A DNA stretch of 64,000 bases from Candidatus Parvarchaeota archaeon (GTDB lineage: Archaea > Nanobdellota > Nanobdellia > CSSed11-243R1), in assembly GCA_015522785.1 (NCBI GenBank), contig WALP01000002.1, positions 35,633-99,632 of the forward strand, given 5' to 3'. This document shows positions 1 through 7,300 of this stretch, in pieces. A model generated the notes under the pieces. The model searched no databases. It had not been told where the DNA came from and saw only the letters and a program-made list of their open reading frames with translations. A program made the translations under genes and the position numbers. How positions within the stretch are numbered: position 1 is the first letter of the stretch; each line of letters begins with the position of its first letter.

Positions 1-217
1 GCCTCAACAACCAATCAATGTATACTCTTCGCCCATTTTCTCCTGATGATTTAACTACTACAAACTTTGAGATAGATCCATCTTGATTACTAATACTCAC
101 TACATCACTATCTTTGAGCATAAGTTGCTTCATGATATACTCATCCAGCAAAACTATGTTAGGATTACCATCTTGCAAAGGCCTCACAATACCCGAAACA
201 ACTTTTATTTCTTCCAT
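1..217 (-). CDS. Partial CDS, possible double-psi barrel (Cdc48 N-domain-like) protein
   Basis: An open frame starts with ATG at 217 and runs off the left edge, so only about 72 N-terminal residues are visible. A GAGGTGAT-like ribosome site precedes the ATG. The pattern, a run of short beta strands with a conserved 'GIVRP' start, 'LKDSDVVSI' and 'GRRVYIDWLLR', resembles the substrate-binding N domain of Cdc48/VAT-type AAA ATPases (known of that family); the ATPase part would lie outside the window, so this is inference. It lies 11 bases after the gene at 229-900 on the same strand, so the two are probably co-transcribed. Confidence 0.6.
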   Translation of the reverse strand, partial: MEEIKVVSGIVRPLQDGNPNIVLLDEYIMKQLMLKDSDVVSISNQDGSISKFVVVKSSGENGRRVYIDWLLR

Positions 218-228
218 TATATCACCTC

Positions 229-900
229 TTATTTTTTGTAATTAGAAACAAATTCATTGAATATGTTTGCATAAGCGGCATTTCTAACAAGATACTTTTG
301 TATTGGTCTGATTAATCTGTAAATCTTCTTAGCTTCCTCTGGAGCATCGCGCGAAGGTGATTTCAAAACTGCTAGCCCATCTATTATATTGTCGAGTATA
401 GATGAAAGAGACATGTCCACATAAAAACTCACCTTAAGTAAGTTACATAAGAAGTTTAAAACCATCATTTGCAAGAGATTACTCTCAGACAATTTTTGTA
501 TCCTTCTACGAACATCATTAAGAGTAGTTTTTACTTTCTTTTCACTTATTTTTCCCATCTCCAACATATCATAGAGATTATATTCAACTCTAAGCGACAT
601 CTTTTCCATAAGATATTCCATAAATTTAGAAATATCAAAATACAGGTGCCTTTCTCTACCAACTTTTTTACTCTCTAAAAGTTCAAGAGAAACAACTGGC
701 GAATTCTTAACAAGTTTTTCCAAATGTTCTTGTATTGTTGAATGTTTCAAAGTTACATTACCTCTTTTTAATCTTTTTTCTAAATCGACAATCCTTGTTG
801 GCCTACCTTCATAAGTATTAGATGCACAAATCAACACAATTTCCCCTAACCTAAATGAATAAAAAAGCCTGCCAAATTTATCTTCAATTGAGAATTTCAT
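229..900 (-). CDS. Hypothetical protein, winged-helix-like N-terminus
   Basis: 223 residues, no confident family. Residues ~15-95 contain helix-rich segments followed by a 'VGRERHLYFDISKF' strand, the layout of a winged-helix domain in which the wing precedes a helix; residues 100-220 are helical. No signal peptide or membrane segment. It is probably the first gene of an operon with the barrel-domain gene that ends at the left edge. A DNA-binding regulatory role is a guess from the N-terminal pattern only. Confidence 0.6.
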   Translation of the reverse strand: MKFSIEDKFGRLFYSFRLGEIVLICASNTYEGRPTRIVDLEKRLKRGNVTLKHSTIQEHLEKLVKNSPVVSLELLESKKVGRERHLYFDISKFMEYLMEKMSLRVEYNLYDMLEMGKISEKKVKTTLNDVRRRIQKLSESNLLQMMVLNFLCNLLKVSFYVDMSLSSILDNIIDGLAVLKSPSRDAPEEAKKIYRLIRPIQKYLVRNAAYANIFNEFVSNYKK

Positions 901-1057
901 ATAAACATATAAGCAATTCTTGTATATAAAGGGCGACCCTGCGAATTAAAGTTTGAGTATTTTGCGAGCATCCTAGAGAAACGAGTATTAATAGATTAAA
1001 GAGTGGGGAAACCTGCGAATTCATTTATAAATGATCACCGACATCCTCTCGCTAAGA
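901..1057. other. Intergenic gap with short repeated word
   Basis: 157 bases between two minus-strand genes. AT-rich with several TATA-like strings serving the 900 start. The word CCTGCGAATT occurs twice, about 75 bases apart (near 937 and 1011). I see no gene or RNA I can support here. Confidence 0.4.
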
Positions 1058-1897
1058 TTAATCCCCGCTAATCCTCTCAGCAAACTTTTTCAGCTCGACA
1101 ACATCAATTTTGTCGATTAGTTTTTGGAAATTTTCGCGGAGGGCTGGCTCAGAAACGTGGGCATATCTGGCAATATCCCTTTGGTTCATAGGTATCTTCA
1201 AAATCGCGGCAGCCACATAAATTGAAGCCGCAGCGAGCATCATCGGGTTGTCAGTTGTCTTTGCCTTTGCTGCTTTCATAGCAACAGTCGCAAGCTGTCC
1301 GTTGTAACCCATGTCGGAGCTTATTCTTAGGATGTAAGAATCAACATTCCCAACAGGCTTCATAGGTATCTTTAGCTCCCTGCAGATTTTCCTGTAGGCG
1401 CGAAGAACTTTCACCCGGCTGACTCCGTAAGTTTCCTCAAAATCGTCAAAAAAGACAGGTATGCCCTGCCGCTTTGAGACAATGTAAGTTGCAGCTGCGA
1501 GTATCTCAAGCTTTGAGGCGCGCTTCGTGAGTTTCCTTTCAACGCATTCCCTGCATATTTTTATGACTCCAGCTTCGACTTGCTTTTTTAGATCCATCTT
1601 TTTTATTTCGGCGTAGAATGGAGCCATAGCTTTTTCCACATTTGTCTTAAGAATTCCGTTGAGTATGACTGCCATCTTTTTCTTTTTTGGATTGACAAGA
1701 ACTTTCACGGCTTTGCTTCCGTGCATAGCCTCTATAATTGGGACTTCCTCGCTAATCACAAAGCCGCAGTTTCGGCAGACCAGCTCGGATCTTTTGTCGT
1801 CAAAATAAAGTTTTGTCGAGCCGCATTCAGGACATTTGTCTATAAATTCAACTTGATTCCGAGGGGCAGAGAAGATAGTTTTTCTCAAAGGCACCAC
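1058..1897 (-). CDS. tfb: Transcription initiation factor TFB (TFIIB-like)
   Basis: 279 residues. TFB bridges TBP at the TATA box and RNA polymerase and is needed for start-site selection. A zinc ribbon is visible with C22, C25, C41 and C44, and two cyclin-fold repeats follow at about residues 85-180 and 185-275. The start is GTG at 1897; a TATA box centred near 1924 would place the transcript start on this GTG, so it is probably leaderless. Odd feature: the segment between ribbon and core is short and lysine-rich and lacks the GPEWRAF-like B-reader sequence usual in archaeal TFB. It may be a divergent or second TFB. Confidence 0.93.
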   Translation of the reverse strand: MVPLRKTIFSAPRNQVEFIDKCPECGSTKLYFDDKRSELVCRNCGFVISEEVPIIEAMHGSKAVKVLVNPKKKKMAVILNGILKTNVEKAMAPFYAEIKKMDLKKQVEAGVIKICRECVERKLTKRASKLEILAAATYIVSKRQGIPVFFDDFEETYGVSRVKVLRAYRKICRELKIPMKPVGNVDSYILRISSDMGYNGQLATVAMKAAKAKTTDNPMMLAAASIYVAAAILKIPMNQRDIARYAHVSEPALRENFQKLIDKIDVVELKKFAERISGD

Positions 1898-1918
1898 CTA
1901 CTTTATAAATACAGAAAA

Positions 1919-1981
1919 CTTTATAAGGAGTTCGGGTGGTTTATAAAGATTTTTAATAATCCACCAAAATGTTTATATCTA
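1919..1981. promoter_or_regulatory. Divergent promoter region of tfb and the deaminase gene
   Basis: Minus-strand TATA-like octamers at 1920-1927 and ~1940-1947 and a plus-strand TATA-like string at 1972-1980. The outer pair lie about 25-30 bases from the GTG at 1897 and the ATG at 2003, the archaeal TBP spacing, so both transcripts are probably leaderless. Confidence 0.6.
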
Positions 1982-2002
1982 TAAGCCGAAATTACACTAC
2001 TT

Positions 2003-2500
2003 ATGCCGAAGCTGATAAAGGATGTAGAAGAGATATCCGAAATTGAGAAATGGATGAATGAATCTGAAAAAGAAGCAAAAAGGTCTAAATGCATAAAATC
2101 GCAAGTTGGTGTTGTTATAGTTAAAGATGGTAAGATTATATCAAAAGGTTATAATAAAATAATGACCGAAGACCCAAATCTTGTAAAAGATGGTTATTGT
2201 AACCCATGCATTCGAGAAGAAATCCATGATAATTCTCTAGTCGAAAGGTGTTATGCCATCCATGCTGAACAAATGGCACTAATACATGCAAAAGAAGATT
2301 TAGAAAGTGCGATAATGTATCATGTTAAGTTAAAACATGGAAAGCGAGTCCCAATAGAATCTCCGACATGTACAGTATGCAACAGAATGATAAAAGAAGC
2401 AGGTGTTTATTTTGTGTGTCTCCAGGAGGAGGGATATGTTATTTATTCACCCAATGAAATTGTCGAAATATCATTTAAAAAACTTTTAGGTCACATATAA
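2003..2500 (+). CDS. Zinc-dependent deoxycytidylate/cytidine deaminase-family protein
   Basis: 165 residues. The deaminase zinc site is visible: 'IHAEQMAL' supplies the zinc His and catalytic Glu, and 'SPTCTVCNRMI' the two Cys ligands. Length and the extra Cys/His-rich insert ('GYCNPCIREE') fit dCMP deaminases, which turn dCMP into dUMP for dTMP synthesis; the exact substrate is not shown. Probably leaderless from the TATA at 1972. Its end overlaps convergently by 10 bases with the first ASCH gene, and the next three genes also look like nucleotide/RNA-ligand proteins. It could instead act on a free base or on RNA. Confidence 0.85.
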   Translation: MPKLIKDVEEISEIEKWMNESEKEAKRSKCIKSQVGVVIVKDGKIISKGYNKIMTEDPNLVKDGYCNPCIREEIHDNSLVERCYAIHAEQMALIHAKEDLESAIMYHVKLKHGKRVPIESPTCTVCNRMIKEAGVYFVCLQEEGYVIYSPNEIVEISFKKLLGHI

Positions 2501-2922
2501 TTGTCAAGGTTATTATATTTACCAAACTTATCTAATTTAACGATATCTTCGGGCACGTTAAAAAATCCAAGTCTACCGAGATATTTTACGGGATCAATCT
2601 GATGAACGTCCCCTAAGACAAAGCCATACACAGGATATCTATTTGGGGTCGATAAAGAGAGGTGATTTTCTCTATCCTCCAAGAACATACTTCTATTCCT
2701 ATACACCTTAACATCAGTTAAGTCAGCATACCCCACGATGTATCCTCTTGTAAGATCCTCCAAATCAAAATTATAAAAGCTAATAGCCCCTCTATCTACC
2801 CCCTTTGAAGCGTGAATCAAAAAGTAACCTCTAAACTTTGTATTCCATGTACGTATTTCTACTGTTTTTTTCCCTCGGAGGATTAGTTCTACCCATGGTT
2901 GTTTAATGGACAAACATTTCAT
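2491..2922 (-). CDS. ASCH-domain protein
   Basis: 143 residues. The opening 'MKCLSIKQPWVELILRGKK' followed by 'VEIRTWNTKFRG' is the hallmark of ASCH domains (ASC-1 homology, PUA-like beta barrel), which bind RNA or modified nucleosides; some bacterial members hydrolyse N4-acetylcytidine. Overlaps the upstream ASCH gene by 4 bases (ATGA), so the two are translationally coupled. Substrate unknown. Confidence 0.85.
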   Translation of the reverse strand: MKCLSIKQPWVELILRGKKTVEIRTWNTKFRGYFLIHASKGVDRGAISFYNFDLEDLTRGYIVGYADLTDVKVYRNRSMFLEDRENHLSLSTPNRYPVYGFVLGDVHQIDPVKYLGRLGFFNVPEDIVKLDKFGKYNNLDNYM

Positions 2923-3263
2923 TCTATCACCTTAAAAAAGATTGCCAACACACCGTTTTCATTTTCCTTTTCTTCTGGATAGTATTTACGCATTCTCTCA
3001 ATTTGCTCGTCTAATGTAAGAGATTCATGAGCAAGATAATTTTTCGGGATAAAGGAAAATAGATCTTTAAAACTAGAAAACCTAGCTAGTCCTTTAACAT
3101 ATACTCTAATTTCACCATCACTACTTAATCTCTTGAATATTATTTCATCACCTAAATTTATCTTTCTTCTTTTTTCATCGAAAAGCCGAACTTCCACTAT
3201 TTTTTTACCGGACTTTATCCATTGAAATGGTTCATCGGCAAGATGCATTTCGTGTATTACCAT
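2919..3263 (-). CDS. Second ASCH-domain protein
   Basis: 114 residues. 'MHLADEPFQWIKSGKKIVE' and 'RLFDEKRRKINLGDEIIF' are the N-terminal helix and strand-turn signature of the small ASCH/PUA-like family. It is a distant paralogue of the downstream gene. It starts one base after the synthetase-like gene ends (3265) and overlaps the next ASCH gene by 4 bases, a tight three-gene operon. No catalytic assignment is possible by eye. Confidence 0.8.
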   Translation of the reverse strand: MVIHEMHLADEPFQWIKSGKKIVEVRLFDEKRRKINLGDEIIFKRLSSDGEIRVYVKGLARFSSFKDLFSFIPKNYLAHESLTLDEQIERMRKYYPEEKENENGVLAIFFKVIE

Positions 3264-3264
3264 T

Positions 3265-4413
3265 TTAATTACTCAATTTCTCACTGAATAACGCTTTGAA
3301 ATATTCAACAGTATAATTCCTAAAAAGCTTTTTTGGATCCCTCGCCCACTCACGAGTTTCATCAAGTAATATCGTCAGTCCATCTTCCCCATATTTATTT
3401 ACAAGTTCGGGGTAGGTCATTAAATATGGTGGAATGTAATCATAAACCCCTTCTTTTACATAAACACTTTTAGAAAATTTGGCCCCCGACCAATCTTCAA
3501 TTAATGGAGTATATATCCTCGTTGGAAGGTCTTCTATTCCATATCCCCATAATCCTAAAACATGATTCATTAATTCACCCATCCCAACCCAATCAGCACC
3601 ATCCACCATTAGATTTAACGCATTTGCTTTCTTCGCCTCCTCAACAAAGTATCTTTCCTTTATTGCATTTCTTATAGGTGTATTAAAATCAACAAACTCT
3701 TTATTGTCGGGTGTTATCTCTATCTCATATGTGCCATGGGTAAAACATTTCATACTTAACCGCGCGTAATTGTCCCTAAGTTCTTCTATCTTCAGCGTCT
3801 CACAATCTTCATCCATATACCTACACTCATTACATGGAAATCGTATCTTAAGCTTACCCTCTTTTGGATTCAAAATAGGGATAAACTCTTCTGCACGGTT
3901 CATAATTTCTAATAAAGATGATCTAACAAAAGGTTTTTCCTGAAAATCTTTATAAGACATTATTGTATATTCTATACCTGTCTCCCCGCTTAGCCAGCTC
4001 ATAAGATCAACGAAGGAATCCATATAACTATCTAATTTGTTTGTATCCCTCATAGGTGTATCAAGAAGCATCAATTGATATGTAATTCCGCCTCGTTCTA
4101 TTTTATATCCCGGAGCGTTCTCTAACTGTTCAAAAAGAATCCGCGAGGGTAGATCAAAATGTTCCTTAATAAATTCACCTATTGCAAAAGCTGTCATCAA
4201 TCCAGTCATCGTTCCTAAATGTGGATAACCATTTGGTTGTGAAGAGTAATGTATTTGAACTTCCTTCTTGTTTTTCACCCTCCACCGAAAATAGTTCTCC
4301 ATTGTTCCATTTATATGTGCTATTACTACCGGTGGATACAATACATCAGATACGTTCCTATTAACCATGAATATTTCTATAAATCTATTTTTTATAAGGT
4401 TATCACTAAGCAA
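3265..4413 (-). CDS. Class I aminoacyl-tRNA synthetase-like protein, LysRS-I-type core without anticodon domain
   Basis: 382 residues. Class I nucleotide-binding signatures are present: a HIGH-type motif in 'NGYPHLGTMTGLMTAF' (~residues 61-76) and a KMSKS-type loop 'GAKFSKS' (~residue 313). A Cys pair plus Cys/His further on (~197-225) could be a zinc knuckle inserted as in class I lysyl-tRNA synthetase. The protein ends soon after the KMSKS region, so the anticodon-binding domain of a true LysRS is missing. It may aminoacylate a small molecule, a protein or an RNA, or activate a carboxylate. It heads an operon with two ASCH genes. An internal ATG (residue 16) is an alternative start. Confidence 0.75.
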   Translation of the reverse strand: MLSDNLIKNRFIEIFMVNRNVSDVLYPPVVIAHINGTMENYFRWRVKNKKEVQIHYSSQPNGYPHLGTMTGLMTAFAIGEFIKEHFDLPSRILFEQLENAPGYKIERGGITYQLMLLDTPMRDTNKLDSYMDSFVDLMSWLSGETGIEYTIMSYKDFQEKPFVRSSLLEIMNRAEEFIPILNPKEGKLKIRFPCNECRYMDEDCETLKIEELRDNYARLSMKCFTHGTYEIEITPDNKEFVDFNTPIRNAIKERYFVEEAKKANALNLMVDGADWVGMGELMNHVLGLWGYGIEDLPTRIYTPLIEDWSGAKFSKSVYVKEGVYDYIPPYLMTYPELVNKYGEDGLTILLDETREWARDPKKLFRNYTVEYFKALFSEKLSN

Positions 4414-4424
4414 TTATAAGAAGC

Positions 4425-4613
4425 TCACTCTCTCAAATCCCTAATCATCTTCTTAAATGGGTTGTCTTCCTCTTCTTTGTCTCGCGAATTGCTTTGTTTT
4501 TGGTATTGCGTCCACCTCTCAAGAAAAATCTTCCAGGCGTATTTCTCAGGGATTGCCCAGCGGAATTTGTTTCCGTTTTGGAATTCCAGCTGAATGAATG
4601 CCTTGAAGTCCAT
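4425..4613 (-). CDS. Small hypothetical protein
   Basis: 62 residues from the ATG at 4613. A GAGGTGG ribosome site lies 4 bases upstream of this ATG, so I prefer it over an in-frame ATG 24 bases earlier that would place the site inside the gene. The sequence is mixed charged with a Trp-rich centre; no family recognised. It ends 11 bases before the start of the synthetase-like gene on the same strand. Confidence 0.6.
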   Translation of the reverse strand: MDFKAFIQLEFQNGNKFRWAIPEKYAWKIFLERWTQYQKQSNSRDKEEEDNPFKKMIRDLRE

Positions 4614-4658
4614 TTTACCACCTCGAATTTTTTTCAATATTGAAAATAAATAACAACC

Positions 4659-4883
4659 TCACTTGTAAAGCGCGAGATACTTTTCCTTCTTCGCCTTCCC
4701 AGTAATAATATCCATTAAGTATTTCTTCCTCAACTCCTTCAATCTCTTTATCCTCTCCTTGTTATGCGGGTTACTCATCCAGATTTTGTTGTGAAGCCCG
4801 CTCATTACAAAATACCACTTTTCAAGATATTTGAGCTCCTCAAGTTCTCTTTTCCGGATTTCCTTTAAGCTGTACCTAACCAT
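4659..4883 (-). CDS. Small basic hypothetical protein
   Basis: 74 residues, strongly basic and helical, rich in Lys/Arg/Glu; family not recognised. The ATG at 4883 is preceded by GGTGGTG at good spacing, so I choose it over a longer frame that would run into the divergent gene at 4944. Possibly co-transcribed with the 62-residue gene that follows. Confidence 0.55.
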   Translation of the reverse strand: MVRYSLKEIRKRELEELKYLEKWYFVMSGLHNKIWMSNPHNKERIKRLKELRKKYLMDIITGKAKKEKYLALYK

Positions 4884-4943
4884 TTGCACCACCGACTTAG
4901 AAAGCAAAAGAGTCCTTATTAGGAATGCAAGAAAAAGTAAGGT

Positions 4944-5384
4944 ATGCTTGGAGTTACTCACGCCTTGATCTCGCTTGCCCTGGCTAAGTCGCTTGGCTTG
5001 GTTTCGGTGAAAGATTATTTGAAAATCTTCGTGCTGGTTTTCTACGCCATGCTCCCCGATATTGACATGCCTTACTCGGGGCTTGGGAAAATCGCCAAAC
5101 CTTTTTCAGAACATCTATACTCAAAGTTCGGACACAGGAATGTGACCCACTCTTTGCTTTTCATGCTTTTGGTTACTTCGCCTCTTGCTATAAATCAAGG
5201 TTTGTATTTCCTTGCCTTGCTCGGCTATGGCTCACACTTAATAGAAGACATGCTAACGTATACAGGTGTCCCTCTTTTTTATCCTTCAAAGAAAAATTTT
5301 GTAATCCTCGGCGGACCGCTAATTACCGGCGGGTGGATTGAGTTACTCTTTTCGCTTGCGAGCTTGGCGGTTTTCATAGTTTAG
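4944..5384 (+). CDS. DUF457/YdjM-like membrane-bound putative metal-dependent hydrolase
   Basis: 146 residues with four to five hydrophobic segments. Conserved polar motifs sit in the membrane: 'THALIS' near the start, 'LPDID', 'HRNVTHS' and 'GSHLIEDMLT', the His/Asp pattern of the DUF457 family (bacterial YdjM), membrane proteins thought to be metal-dependent hydrolases. Substrate unknown. Divergent from the small gene at 4659-4883 with little spacing. Confidence 0.85.
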   Translation: MLGVTHALISLALAKSLGLVSVKDYLKIFVLVFYAMLPDIDMPYSGLGKIAKPFSEHLYSKFGHRNVTHSLLFMLLVTSPLAINQGLYFLALLGYGSHLIEDMLTYTGVPLFYPSKKNFVILGGPLITGGWIELLFSLASLAVFIV

Positions 5385-5423
5385 TAAGTAAAGTTTTTAA
5401 ATGGCTTAATTGTAGATATATGT

Positions 5424-6023
5424 ATGTATGTATATTTTCCAAACAAATTAAATTCCATAGAGTTAGTTATACCACCAAAATACATTTCCGAAGACATACT
5501 CGGGACACCCAATAATAACTTGGAGTTAAATAAACTATTCGATAAAACAATGAACCTAGCAAACGCACTAGCCAATAAAGAAAAGCCAATAACCCCTGAA
5601 GAATATGTAAGGAAAATAGCAGGGATAATATGGAAATGGTATTTAGTGCAAAAAATTAAAGGTATCTGGAACAAAGACAGTAGAGATGCAATCCAAATAC
5701 TAACCTTAATTGGTAAAAACAGCGATGAAACAATAAAAGAACAGATTACAAAACTCACAAGTTACAGAGATAGCTTAAAATTCAACAAAGATATACCCCC
5801 AGAAGTAAATAAACTTACTCTCAAAAAAAGAGAGGTAGTCACAACAATTGTAGAAACTATGAAAAACATTAATTTAAAAGAGTTCACCCCAAGAAAAAAA
5901 TTACTTCTCATGGCCGCATTGTCTATACTACTAATAAGATTGTTCGGATTAAGCCACTACAATAAAAAAATAGCTACCTCTGTAAATAAAGAGATAGACA
6001 ATTTTTTAGAGTTAGCTATATAG
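5424..6023 (+). CDS. Hypothetical protein upstream of a PIN-like gene
   Basis: 199 residues, no recognised family. Mostly helical, soluble for the first ~150 residues; residues ~155-175 ('KLLLMAALSILLIRLFGL') form one hydrophobic helix, so it may be a tail-anchored membrane protein. It is separated by 5 bases from the PIN-like gene and probably forms a two-gene operon with it. A partner or antitoxin role is only suggested by that arrangement. Confidence 0.65.
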   Translation: MYVYFPNKLNSIELVIPPKYISEDILGTPNNNLELNKLFDKTMNLANALANKEKPITPEEYVRKIAGIIWKWYLVQKIKGIWNKDSRDAIQILTLIGKNSDETIKEQITKLTSYRDSLKFNKDIPPEVNKLTLKKREVVTTIVETMKNINLKEFTPRKKLLLMAALSILLIRLFGLSHYNKKIATSVNKEIDNFLELAI

Positions 6024-6028
6024 AGGTA

Positions 6029-6661
6029 ATGTATGTGGGAAACGAAGTTTTTTCTTTCGACACTAATATAATTTTAAATAGCGTATTAAGTCACACAAAC
6101 TCCCATAAACTACTCGAAATTATTATCAAATCTGATAACAATGAGAATTTCACGATCACCTCAACAGTAAATTCAGAAGCTAAGAATATAATATCAACCT
6201 TAGAAGAATTAATAGATAAGTATGTAAATGTTAGGGGAGAAGTAAAACTTGAAGACCTTGCCGAAACAACTGAGGAAAAGAAACACTTATCTCTTCTGAA
6301 ACATATAATTGATGATAGAGGAATAGACGAGATAATTGACATAAAAGCGAAAATGAGAAGATATGTTAATGTATGGAAAGCAAATACAATTTTAATCGAC
6401 TATGGAATGGATGATAAAGTAATAAGGAATAAAGTTCTGGATATACTCACTAACGTTCTGTTTGATGTAAAAGACAAAAGACATATTGCCTTATTTTTAG
6501 GGTTCATAAAAGAATATCAAGAGGGTATATTCGTAACTTACGACAAATTTAGAGGAACAAAAATCCCACTTAGAGAAGTAATAACTAATATAGAAAAGGC
6601 AGTAAAAAGAAAACTCAAAATTATGGATGCTAAATCTTGTGTCCATAAGTTACAAAAATGA
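6029..6661 (+). CDS. PIN-domain-like ribonuclease, possibly interrupted at its C-terminus
   Basis: 210 residues up to a TGA at 6659-6661. The PIN acidic residues are recognisable: 'FSFDTNIIL' near residue 10 (first Asp), 'STVNSEAKNI' (Glu, ~50), and 'IFVTYDKF' near 170 (late Asp). PIN proteins are Mg-dependent RNases, often toxins or RNA-processing enzymes. An AGAGGTA ribosome site sits at 6022-6028. The frame continues open after the TGA to a TAG at 6923-6925 and that extension encodes two hydrophobic helices (see next entry). Upstream partner gene ends 5 bases before. Confidence 0.7.
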   Translation: MYVGNEVFSFDTNIILNSVLSHTNSHKLLEIIIKSDNNENFTITSTVNSEAKNIISTLEELIDKYVNVRGEVKLEDLAETTEEKKHLSLLKHIIDDRGIDEIIDIKAKMRRYVNVWKANTILIDYGMDDKVIRNKVLDILTNVLFDVKDKRHIALFLGFIKEYQEGIFVTYDKFRGTKIPLREVITNIEKAVKRKLKIMDAKSCVHKLQK

Positions 6662-6925
6662 AAAAGAAGAGTTAATATCAAAAATTGGAACACCGATGGA
6701 GTAATTATACTTTTAATAATACTCATTTTATCAACAGCGCTTTACAATGAATTTAATAAGAGTAATGACCCAACGGTTAAAGAAGTAAACGATAACACTT
6801 TTGGTGTTATACCTTTATTAATACAGTTTGTTACATCGCCACCCGATATCGCTGCTATTGTGACTATCATTTTGGCAATTTATTGGTTCTTCCCACGTAA
6901 CAATTATGGTGGTGGACTAGCTTAG
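6662..6925 (+). other. In-frame extension after TGA, two membrane helices
   Basis: 87 codons in the same frame as the PIN-like gene, directly after its TGA, ending with TAG at 6923. The predicted peptide has hydrophobic segments 'VIILLIILILS' and 'IAAIVTIILAIYWFF' around a polar stretch. No ATG, GTG or TTG start occurs in this frame before a late GTG, and the ATG at 6658 in another frame meets a stop after five codons. So either the upstream gene was cut by a nonsense change, or the TGA is read through, or an unusual start is used. Confidence 0.5.
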
Positions 6926-6963
6926 CTCCCATTCCTTATTAATCCTCTTTTTCTTCGCAGAGT

Positions 6964-7073
6964 ATGATTGGGCGGGAAGATGAGCTGGAAAAAATTCAGG
7001 AGCACATAAAACACAGGCAAAGTGTTTTAATTCTCGGCAGGAAAGGCATCGGCAAAATTGGATTAGAAAAAAG
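6964..7073 (+). pseudogene. Remnant of an archaeal P-loop ATPase gene
   Basis: About 36 codons encode 'MIGREDELEKIQEHIK' and 'VLILGRKGIGK', the first ~35 residues of the archaeal/STAND ATPase family including Walker A. The match stops right where the tRNA-Ser 3' end begins (7074), where a Thr/Ser and the rest of the ATPase would be expected. I read it as a 5' fragment left by a recombination or deletion whose border is the tRNA end. Confidence 0.6.
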
Positions 7074-7087
7074 CGCCAGGGGCAGGA

Positions 7088-7142
7088 ATTTCGTACGCTT
7101 TCTTTCCGCAACTTGCGCTTTCTTTCTGGAAAGAAAGGGCAG
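7088..7142 (-). other. tRNA-Ser intron 3 (T loop, 59/60), Y-R-R element
   Basis: Tract CCCTTTCTTTC, purine copy AGAAAGAAAG, spacer CGCAAGTTGC, second copy GGAAAGAAAG. The intron end CGAA can pair with TTCG of the T loop, giving the central helix of a bulge-helix-bulge motif. Confidence 0.78.
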
Positions 7143-7177
7143 TTCGAACCTGCATGCCCTTGCGGGCACCCGCTCAC

Positions 7178-7225
7178 CCAAGTTTCTCTTTCGCAAGCGT
7201 TTCTCTTTTCGAAAGAGAAAGGCTT
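7178..7225 (-). other. tRNA-Ser intron 2 (37/38), Y-R-R element
   Basis: Tract CTTTCTCTTT, purine copy AAAAGAGAAA, spacer CGCTTGCG, second copy AAAGAGAAA, ending ACTTGG. Close in sequence to tRNA-Asp intron 3. About 47 bases at the canonical archaeal position after the anticodon. Confidence 0.78.
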
Positions 7226-7242
7226 CTCGAGGCGAGCGCGTT

Positions 7243-7300
7243 GATTCCCCAATCCATCTTCCCTTATTTTGGTAAAGCTTTTCTTCGGGAAGAAAAGATT
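7243..7300 (-). other. tRNA-Ser intron 1 (D loop), Y-R-R element
   Basis: Pyrimidine tract CTTTTCTTCCC, complementary purine tract GAAGAAAAG, spacer CTTTACCAAAATAA, then GGGAAG, a partial second purine copy. Spacer is of the ACCAAAA class shared with tRNA-Pro introns 1 and 2. Border uncertain by a few bases. Confidence 0.75.

Noticed and set aside
6659..6661. Selenocysteine at the in-frame TGA
   Set aside because: No SECIS-like hairpin was recognised in the gene and the residue context is not like known selenoproteins; kept only as a remote option.
7088..7300. Group I or group II introns in the tRNA genes
   Set aside because: The inserts are 28-65 bases, far too short, and lie at sites known for archaeal endonuclease-spliced introns.
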